From the NCBI GenBank assembly GCA_032622095.1, contig CP136066.1, positions 167,966,664 through 168,030,663 on the forward strand: a stretch of 64,000 bases of DNA, written 5' to 3'. The DNA is from Siphonodentalium dalli. Taxonomy: Eukaryota; Mollusca; Scaphopoda; Gadilida; Siphonodentaliidae. How positions within the stretch are numbered: the stretch's first letter is position 1; each line of letters starts with the position of its first letter. The notes below the pieces were generated by a model. That model worked only from the letters and a program-made list of their open reading frames with translations. It was not told where the DNA came from and searched no databases. This document shows positions 62,001-64,000 of this stretch, one piece after another. Position numbers and translations under genes: made by a program.

Positions 62001-62199
62001 CCATATTATGTTGAAAACAAATGTAATTCAAGTTTGTATTTCCACAATAACATTAACAATAAATAAAAACATATTTTTCAACGCCTAGTTTTTCTACAAA
62101 TCAGTTATTGATTGTGATGCTGACCGCGCTAATTATCATCTTCTTCAACATAGAATTAGTTGCCCCAATGATGACGTACACATGTATCTCCCGTGCCAT
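28958..62199 (-). CDS. DCTN6: Dynactin subunit 6 (p27), seven-exon gene
   Basis: The product is the p27 subunit of the pointed-end complex of dynactin, the cytoplasmic dynein activator on microtubules. Family members fold as a left-handed beta-helix built of hexapeptide repeats. CDS exons (minus strand) are 62199-62180, 61366-61302, 58117-58012, 54485-54418, 53305-53258, 47920-47778 and 29053-28958: 546 nt, 181 codons plus TAG. Human DCTN6 has 190 residues; the shortfall falls in the acidic loop after the IIN motif. Diagnostic stretches are [79 protein letters not shown] and [13 protein letters not shown]. Hexapeptide-type IG turns recur throughout. Intron phases are 2,1,2,1,1,0 and every junction keeps the frame, which argues for a functional gene. 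Intron sizes are 813, 3184, 3526, 1112, 5337 and 18724 bp. The assignment is by recognition of the family sequence; no search was run. Confidence 0.95.
29405..29745 (-). repeat. tRNA-derived SINE
   Basis: On the minus strand, the head near 29742-29650 has a box A-like TAGCGCAGTTGGTTAGTGGG and a box B-like GGTTGAATCTG, spaced as in a tRNA. An unrelated body of about 250 bp follows. It sits in intron 6, in the same orientation as the gene. A G-run in the head (GGGGGGGG) and imperfect boxes show it is not a functional tRNA. Confidence 0.65.
30148..30731. mobile_element. PIF/Harbinger remnant between inverted repeats
   Basis: Arms 30148-30246 and 30634-30731 are inverse copies of about 98 bp (CTGTTTTATACGACGTGT, AACGTTAACTCGTCGTCAAC, CACGAGTTTTTAACGTTTGA). 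The sequence between them includes a fragment of HARBI1-type transposase. A weaker third copy of the arm (TTTATACGACGGGTATGACA) lies at about 30047. Confidence 0.75.
30496..30630 (+). pseudogene. HARBI1-like transposase N-terminal fragment
   Basis: 45 codons running into the right arm. The peptide contains [20 protein letters not shown], matching the FRMSRxTFxxLLxxIxPxL pattern found just before the nuclease domain of Harbinger transposases. The catalytic DDE part is absent, so this is a non-autonomous derivative. It lies in DCTN6 intron 6, antisense to the gene. Confidence 0.65.
31138..31728. mobile_element. TTAA-D element, 591 bp
   Basis: TTAA at 31138-31141 and 31725-31728. Terminal inverted repeats are AGGGGTACTGTATGCCA / TGGCGTACAGTACCCCT. 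The interior is non-coding. It is inserted in the ACAAGAG element that starts at 31048. Confidence 0.85.
31941..33020 (+). mobile_element. ACAAGAG-type element, inner nested copy
   Basis: Starts ACAAGAGGTGTGCACTCGAG and carries CATACCCCCACCGTGG near the start. Monomers AAAGGCCCATAACTxTG repeat at about 170-190 bp. A GGACGGATGGATGGACAGG run and a terminal hairpin ATACCCCCATTTTC/GAAAGTGGGGGTAT follow. The outer element's sequence resumes after it. Confidence 0.75.
33368..34028. other. No gene seen (intron 6)
   Basis: Unique-looking AT-rich sequence without a supported feature. Confidence 0.5.
34029..34158. mobile_element. Fold-back, 130 bp
   Basis: Arms CCACAGCTAGGAGCTTGGAA / TTCCAAGCTCCTGTGG, with AACTTGATCAATAA and TGCCTTA also paired. 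The loop is about 45 bp. Confidence 0.85.
34270..35075. repeat. Degenerate tandem repeat, unit about 115-160 bp
   Basis: Recurring phrases ATAAAGTCCCCGTGAGAAAA, TCGTCTCAxTGTAGCGATAT, GTTACxAAxxxTTACG and ATTTCTGAGATCCACAGAGA mark about five copies. The SINE at 34710 interrupts the array. Confidence 0.7.
34710..34928 (-). repeat. 5S rRNA-derived SINE
   Basis: Minus strand, rc of about 34753-34858. It carries the 5S internal promoter: box A-like AAGTTAAGCAACGTCG (5S AAGTTAAGCAGCGTCG), CGGTTAGTCCTTGGATGGGT (5S CGGTTAGTACTTGGATGGGT) and box C-like GATGGGTGACCGGCTTGGGA, ending CCGGGTGCTGC. The 5' part of 5S is shortened and preceded by an unrelated head (GTAGCGGTCGCGTTGTAAAT). The tail is TCTCTCTCTCATTCTGTTAC. 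It is inserted in a tandem repeat, so it is a mobile SINE rather than a 5S gene. Confidence 0.75.
35419..35672. mobile_element. CAAGCCTTG MITE with perfect 8-bp target duplication
   Basis: A 254-bp double palindrome. Ends are CAAGCCTTGAAATAG / CTATTTCAAGGCTTG. It is flanked by CATGGAGA at 35411-35418 and 35673-35680. The interior contains four copies of the TTCACCCTCTGGGGACCTCA block (GGTCCCCAGAGGGTGAATTT in inverse). An 8-bp target fits the hAT or P superfamily. Confidence 0.92.
37527..37625. mobile_element. Fold-back within LTIR-3, arm shared with the LTIR-3 arms
   Basis: ATAGTTCAGTTTCGGGCTTC (37529 on) is inverse to GAAGCCCTCAACTGAACTAT (ending about 37622). The right copy CCGCCAAGGAGAAGCCCTCA is also present inside the LTIR-3 arm at about 37290 and, inverted, at about 44275. 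Confidence 0.75.
37629..38460. other. No assigned gene inside LTIR-3
   Basis: Contains a C13 run near 37805 and an unrecognised 104-codon plus-strand frame (37857-38171) with protein-like composition (for example [20 protein letters not shown]). No flanking splice evidence settles whether it is coding. Confidence 0.35.
38461..38990. repeat. Three tandem units of about 175 bp
   Basis: Each unit runs ACCGGTGAAGGAGTGGCCTG, GGTATCCCGAAGGTATTACG, ATTCCAGGGGATTGGACCCC, then GGGGAAGAG and GAGGCACGCAACAA. Units start near 38461, 38639 and 38808. GC content is clearly above the flanks. Related, longer copies follow at 39501 and 40398. Confidence 0.85.
39100..39181 (-). CDS. Possible exon of an unidentified gene in LTIR-3
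   Basis: 82 bp on the minus strand between a GGCAG acceptor and a consensus donor GTAAGTG (39099-39093). One frame is open and acidic, including [20 protein letters not shown] and ending SDVPL. The GC-rich coding-like composition stands out from the surrounding AT-rich DNA. The opposite strand is also open here with a serine-rich reading, so the strand is not certain. No family is recognised. It could be part of the gene carried by LTIR-3. Confidence 0.25.
39501..39708 (+). repeat. Direct repeat, copy 1 (208 bp)
   Basis: Almost identical to 40398-40604. It contains ATGACGGCGGAGGAGCAGGC and an open stretch reading [20 protein letters not shown], and ends at AACGAGTCTTCCCCACCCAG. It is related to the tandem units at 38461. 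Confidence 0.9.
40398..40604 (+). repeat. Direct repeat, copy 2 (207 bp)
   Basis: Differs from copy 1 at only a few bases (GATCACATG against GATCGCATG, CAATGAG against CTGTGAG). The copies are 897 bp apart. Confidence 0.9.
41418..43363. mobile_element. GGGGTGACTTTGCC element, 1.95 kb, TA target
   Basis: Ends CCGTAAAATGGGGTGACTTT and AAAGTCACCCCGTTTTACGG, flanked by TA (41416-41417, 43364-43365). The motif GGGGTGACTTTGCC recurs inside: a second left copy at about 41448, an inverted pair at 41823-41860 and an inverted pair at 43144-43188. I see no transposase. It is nested in LTIR-3. Confidence 0.85.
42887..43003. repeat. GGTCCAGTC short repeats, copy 1
   Basis: CATTAGTGATGCAGACCAGA followed by repeated GGACC/GGTCC words. 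It matches 60250-60385 in inverse orientation (GATGCGGCCCAGACCGGACC). Confidence 0.65.
45433..47321. other. Intron 6, no gene; GTCATTGGTGTTACC pair
   Basis: Two further GTCATTGGTGTTACC words occur at about 46013-46046, outside the LTIR-3 arm. Several TTTCCAAC words lie at 45433-45655. Otherwise unique AT-rich sequence apart from the fold-back at 46598. Confidence 0.5.
46598..46722. mobile_element. Fold-back, 125 bp, almost perfect
   Basis: Arms of about 52 bp (AAGGAATAATCTCGGTTTCC, TAATGTAATTACACAGTCTA, AAGGCATATGC and inverse) with a 22-bp loop. Two mismatches were seen. Confidence 0.9.
47322..47575. mobile_element. CAAGCCTTG MITE next to DCTN6 exon 6
   Basis: 254 bp, the same length and structure as the copy at 35419. 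Flanks ATTGTAAT and ATTGTAAC are an 8-bp target duplication with one change. It ends 202 bp from exon 6, in intron 6. Confidence 0.9.
47778..47920 (-). CDS. DCTN6: DCTN6 exon 6
   Basis: 143 nt with acceptor TTGCAG and donor GTGAGTG. It encodes [19 protein letters not shown] and then, after a short linker, [20 protein letters not shown]. These match human VGRNVILTSGCIIGACC and IPENTVIYGADCLRRVQTE. An hAT-like MITE lies about 200 bp downstream in intron 6. Confidence 0.96.
48243..48452. mobile_element. CAGTAATGCCC MITE, copy 3
   Basis: Flanked by TA. The left end CAGTAATGCTCTAAATAATC is mirrored at the right. It lies in intron 5, 322 bp upstream of exon 6. Confidence 0.9.
49487..50014. mobile_element. 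TTAA-E element, 528 bp, long subterminal arms
   Basis: TTAA at both ends, with AGGTGGATTATCTC / GAGATAATCCATCT. Inward, arms of about 80 bp pair with gaps (CTCCTGTCCGGAAATGCTTC against GAAGCCTTTCCGGACAGGGG). A plus frame at 49743-50003 is chance within it. Confidence 0.85.
50069..50166. repeat. Dispersed repeat, copy 2
   Basis: Direct-orientation match to 15986-16084. Confidence 0.7.
50203..50404. mobile_element. CAGTAATGCCC MITE, copy 4
   Basis: 202 bp flanked by TA, with a shortened centre compared with other copies (CTCTCCCCGATGAATGG). Confidence 0.9.
50641..50694. mobile_element. CAGTAATGCCC MITE, right-end fragment
   Basis: Only CAGTTACCCATAATTCTGCT through AGGGCATTACTG remains. Confidence 0.8.
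50705..50980. mobile_element. Degenerate CAAGCCTTG-family fragments
   Basis: GGTCCCCAGAGGATGAATTT, AATTCACCCTCTGGGAACAT and a later CGAGGTTCCCAGTGGGTG piece flank a TATATCCGCAAATTGGCAGA segment. That segment also occurs at 59230 and 60450, pointing to a longer member of the family. Confidence 0.65.
51564..51832 (-). mobile_element. TTAA-C element fragment with fold-back end
   Basis: The right end GATCGGATTGAGTACCT plus TTAA (51829-51832) and the interior (AAATCGATATCTGATCACTC) match the copy at 7502. The left side is replaced by a hairpin 51564-51652 (AAGATGGATAACTCTAAAAT and inverse). Confidence 0.7.
52240..52365. repeat. Two tandem units, about 65 bp
   Basis: The phrase ATCAACAAAATCAGTT and TTTGTTCAA occur twice with matching spacing. 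Confidence 0.6.
52681..52891. mobile_element. CAGTAATGCCC MITE, copy 5
   Basis: 211 bp flanked by TA. The left end is diverged (CAGTATGGCC) and the right end is intact (GGGCATTACTG). Confidence 0.88.
52967..53211. mobile_element. TTAA-A MITE at the DCTN6 exon 5 donor side
   Basis: TTAA at 52967-52970 and 53208-53211. The right end CTCTCGTCATGAAAGGG is typical and the left is diverged (ACATTTCATGACGGGAG). It holds GCATATATAAGAGAATGCAT words. It begins 46 bp into intron 5. Confidence 0.88.
53258..53305 (-). CDS. DCTN6: DCTN6 exon 5 (48 nt)
   Basis: A small exon with acceptor CACACAG and donor GTTAGT. It encodes [15 protein letters not shown], matching human SQAMKMGDNNVIESK. A TTAA-flanked MITE begins 46 bp downstream of its 3' end. 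Confidence 0.94.
53740..53780. repeat. G-rich homopolymer tract
   Basis: Runs of 10 to 12 G interrupted by TATTT and T; it could form a quadruplex. It is in intron 4, on the strand opposite DCTN6 sense. Confidence 0.8.
54418..54485 (-). CDS. DCTN6: DCTN6 exon 4
   Basis: 68 nt preceded by a T-rich acceptor tract (TTTTTTTTTTAG), with donor GTATCC. It encodes [20 protein letters not shown], the counterpart of the human PKPMIIGTNNVFEV segment. The acidic loop is shorter than in human. Confidence 0.93.
54949..55211. mobile_element. TTAA-B MITE, intron 3
   Basis: TTAA at both ends, with CTCTTTCTATACTAAATACT / ATTCAGTATAGAAAAGAAAG. 263 bp, colinear with 28639-28910. It lies 463 bp upstream of exon 4. 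Confidence 0.88.
55212..57390. other. Intron 3, no gene or clear repeat
   Basis: AT-rich intronic sequence. I found no conserved exon-like block between exons 3 and 4. Confidence 0.5.
57391..57750 (+). mobile_element. ACAAGAG-type element, 3' portion
   Basis: Two monomers (TTGAAAAAGGGTAATAGCTC, ATTCGAACTCGATCTGTATT), then a GATGGACAGACAGATGGACG run and the hairpin GTGTACCATACCATGGTATG. Confidence 0.65.
58012..58117 (-). CDS. DCTN6: DCTN6 exon 3
   Basis: 106 nt with acceptor TTCTAG and donor GTCAGT. It encodes the best conserved block, [19 protein letters not shown], followed by a NIIEEQ...IIN segment. A truncated MITE lies only 43 bp upstream of the acceptor. Confidence 0.96.
58161..58269. 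mobile_element. CAGTAATGCCC MITE, right half, beside exon 3 acceptor
   Basis: The right arm from the AGTGAGAGCTCTCCGATGAA centre to GAGCATTACTG. TA precedes CAGTGAGAGC, as if a half-element had gained a new TA-flanked end. It ends 43 bp from exon 3, next to the likely branch-point zone. Confidence 0.8.
58317..58750 (+). mobile_element. ACAAGAG-type element, short copy
   Basis: Starts ACAACAAGAGCATCACTACG with AAATTACGCCC. Two monomers (AAAAGGGCCGTAACTCTGGT) follow, then an ACAGACGGACGGCACGACAG run. The end is TAATATGGGTGTATATAAA. Confidence 0.75.
59089..59480. mobile_element. Longer CAAGCCTTG element with perfect 8-bp target
   Basis: 392 bp from CAAGCCTCAAATAGTG to GCAGCCTTG, flanked by GTCACATG at 59081-59088 and 59481-59488. 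Outer arms match the 254-bp MITE. The middle holds a TCTATATCCCCTAATTTGCA segment absent from the short form. Confidence 0.88.
59615..59878. mobile_element. Fold-back, 264 bp
   Basis: Arms of about 128 bp pair around ATTTTT. The inner 50 bp are almost perfect (ATTCCATATATGGAG, TGAATATTCATGAATTCC); the outer parts are diverged (CCATATTGGGTCCATCCA / TGGATGGATCCAATATGG). Confidence 0.88.
60250..60385. repeat. GGTCC/GGACC short repeats, copy 2
   Basis: Inverse match to 42887-43003, rich in CCGGACCGG and GGTCCAGxG words. Confidence 0.65.
60415..61160. mobile_element. Diverged CAAGCCTTG-family cluster
   Basis: TCTATATCCCCTAATTCGCA, several CAGAGGGTGAATTT / AATTCATCCTCTGGGGAC blocks and a ...ATTTTTAGGCCTGG end. 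The 128-codon frame here is built from these repeats. Confidence 0.65.
61302..61366 (-). CDS. DCTN6: DCTN6 exon 2
   Basis: 65 nt with acceptor TTTTAG and donor GTGAGT. It encodes [20 protein letters not shown], matching the human [20 protein letters not shown] segment, the first beta-helix turn. Confidence 0.93.
61367..62179 (-). other. DCTN6 intron 1
   Basis: 813 bp between the short first exon and exon 2. No repeat family of this window is recognised in it. Confidence 0.65.
62180..62199 (-). CDS. DCTN6: DCTN6 exon 1 (start codon)
   Basis: A 20-nt coding part encoding MAREIH plus two bases of a valine codon, followed by the donor GTACGT at 62179-62174. The ATG sits in a strong ACCATGG context. 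It was chosen because the reading joins exon 2 in frame and gives an N-terminus of the expected short length. It is the least certain exon because it is so short and N-termini in this family vary. Confidence 0.7.
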
Positions 62200-62611
62200 G
62201 GTAATTGTTTTGAAAATTGTTTTGTTTACATTCTGACGATGCTGAAATAGAATCTAGTAAACAATTTTGTGTTTGATGCAAAGCTTTTAATTGGAATAAA
62301 TACATATTACAAATGTTAATTGTGGTTTAATAACACATCAACAGCCATAAATTGTGATATATATAGCTCAAATGAAAGGTGACCCTTTACTGCCTGAATT
62401 GACCCCTTATAACCTGAATAAGTGAATTTCGTGCTATCTTTGATCGCGTATTTTAAACAGAAACGACAACATTTGTGAACATCACACAAGATGATAGAGC
62501 CGGGATTTATGAACAAAATGACATATACAGTTTTATTCATTGTACATGCATACAGCCAGGTGCAGCGCAAACACAAAAAGTGTATGGGAGGCCAAATTCA
62601 CATTTATTAAT

Positions 62612-62794
62612 AATTGCGCTGAAGCGCAATTCAATTGCGCTGAAGCGCAATCCAGCTTGATTCATATCAATTGCGCTGAAGCTGACAATAAGCGCAATTA
62701 TTGTTACAAGCTTACACCTCTGAATAGATAGGTTATTCCATTAATTAACTGGGGGTTCCCATATATGGGAAAATAATTGCGCTGAAGCGCAATT
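62612..62794. repeat. AATTGCGCTGAAGCGCAATT hairpin cluster
   Basis: Four occurrences of the palindrome TTGCGCTGAAGCGCAA, at 62612-62631, 62633-62651, about 62670-62700 (split by GACAATA) and 62773-62794. It lies about 410-600 bp upstream of the DCTN6 start codon. Confidence 0.85.
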
Positions 62795-62990
62795 ATTACC
62801 ACTTTAGAGGGCATTCTCTAGTAGATTAACAGTAATTTACCCGCACGGTAAAAAGCCATAACGCCCGGCATCAAACCGGAAGTTATGCGTTAACGATATT
62901 AATGGCCCGCTTCCGGTTTGAACGCCCAGCATCAAACCGGAAGTTATGCGTTAACGATATTAATGGCCCGCTTCGGGTTTGCAATTTGCT
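62792..62990 (+). repeat. Direct duplication, copy 1, with palindromic units
   Basis: Shares about 195 bp with 63544-63738 (ATTATTACCACTTTAGAGGG through CGCTTCxGGTTTG). Inside are two tandem units of about 61 bp, each bounded by AAACCGGAAG and CTTCCGGTTT, hence each a hairpin. Confidence 0.9.
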
Positions 62991-63373
62991 AGGAATCTAA
63001 TCAAACGCAACCTAATTTCTGAATTAGGAATTTCTGTTAAAACAAGATTATAGTATATTATTACGAATAAAACTGATATTTTACTGTAATAGATGTAATA
63101 ACAGATCAACAACACATTCAAGGTGATTACGTGTTATCTAACAAATGGAATAAATTAGATTTCTGACTGAATTTTCCTTAGATATGGCCCTATTTTCGTG
63201 GTAAATAATATTAGTCACGTGAAAATTTGTTTGACAAGAAACAGACGACACACGGTTTGAATTGTTAAAAGAGTTATTATTTCAGTTGACATATTGCTGC
63301 TTACTCACTCATCTATGTTCTAGTTGGGTTTCATTTCAGAGAGTAGTAATAATAGTAATAACATGATTTTGTC

Positions 63374-63522
63374 GGGCGTTAGGTTTATTAAAAGCCCTCC
63401 AGAAATGATTAACAGCCCTTGGGCCATTAAGTTTAACGGGCCTTGACTTCGTCTCGGGCCTTTAATGAACCCCTCGGGCTGCTAATCATTTCTGGAGGGC
63501 CGTTAATAAACCATAACGCACT
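63374..63522. mobile_element. Fold-back, 149 bp
   Basis: Arms GGGCGTTAGGTTTATTAAAA.. and ..CCGTTAATAAACCATAACGC pair, with CCCTCCAGAAATGATTAxCAG inside. Lengths differ slightly. Confidence 0.85.
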
Positions 63523-63543
63523 CCAAAATCAAGTTATTGGTAT

Positions 63544-63738
63544 ATTATTACCACTTTAGAGGGCGTTCTCTAGTAGATTAACAGTAATTTACCCGCACAG
63601 TAAAAAGCCATAACGCCCGGCATCAAACCGGAAGTTATGCGTTAACGATATTAATGGCCCACTTCCGGTTTGAACGCCCGGCATCAAACTGGAAGTTATG
63701 CGTTAACGGTATTAATGGCCCGCTTCCGGTTTGACAAC
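63544..63738 (+). repeat. Direct duplication, copy 2
   Basis: Offset 752 bp from copy 1. It continues as ACAACAAACAGACGACACATGG, a sequence that in copy 1 appears only at 63233, after a 240-bp insertion. Confidence 0.9.
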
Positions 63739-64000
63739 AAACAGACGACACATGGTTTGAATTGTTTACATTTTGTGTGATCGTTCGAAAAAAATTCTCA
63801 ATCAAGTGAACTAGATGAGGGGTAGAGCTGAAACGGACAGACGGATAACCGGTTAGCATCCGGATAACGACGTAACCGGTTAGAAAAAAATGAACTGGAC
63901 GAAACCGCATCCCGCACTGTCAGTTGAATGTGAACGTGAATAAAGCCCTGGTACCCTCAAAATATTAAGATAAACGATGCAAAACTAATACTAAACCCTG

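Overview
This is animal nuclear DNA, AT-rich and crowded with repeats. It carries one recognisable host gene, split into seven exons on the minus strand: DCTN6, the p27 subunit of dynactin. The exons lie at 62199-62180, 61366-61302, 58117-58012, 54485-54418, 53305-53258, 47920-47778 and 29053-28958. They join in frame with GT-AG introns to give 181 codons plus a TAG stop, close to the 190 residues of the human protein. The abundant TACATGTA-type words and the repeat style (ACAAGAG...AAGGGCCGTAACTC...GGACGGACAGAC elements) suggest a marine lophotrochozoan, most likely a mollusc. That is an inference from style, not a proven assignment.

Layout. 1-28957 lies beyond the 3' end of DCTN6, and I recognise no host gene there. 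It holds minisatellites, a telomere-like tract inside a fold-back (2088-2264), TTAA-flanked short elements, and two large long-inverted-repeat elements (11668-15884 and 17516-23285). The second encloses about 2.6 kb of frame-shifted, stop-broken coding remnant of unknown identity. A CCAAGATGGC tandem array follows at 23317-24455, then a cluster of MITEs including one inserted inside another. 28958-62199 is DCTN6. Its 18.7-kb sixth intron contains a tRNA-derived SINE, a PIF/Harbinger remnant, a nested stack of ACAAGAG elements, a 5S-rRNA-derived SINE, and a 9.3-kb element with about 1.32-kb near-identical inverted arms (36137-45432). 62200-64000 is the DCTN6 upstream side, with palindromic GCGCTGAAGCGC hairpins and a 195-bp direct duplication.

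The recurring pattern is an arena of cut-and-paste transposon derivatives. At least five families use TTAA targets (piggyBac-like), one MITE family uses TA, one uses 8-bp targets (hAT/P-like), and three elements have arms of about 1 kb or more. Several insertions sit within 50 bp of DCTN6 splice sites or its stop codon, so they may affect splicing or the 3' end. No prokaryotic features, CRISPR arrays, rRNA operons or functional tRNAs were seen. Almost all open reading frames of 60 codons or more are chance frames inside repeats.
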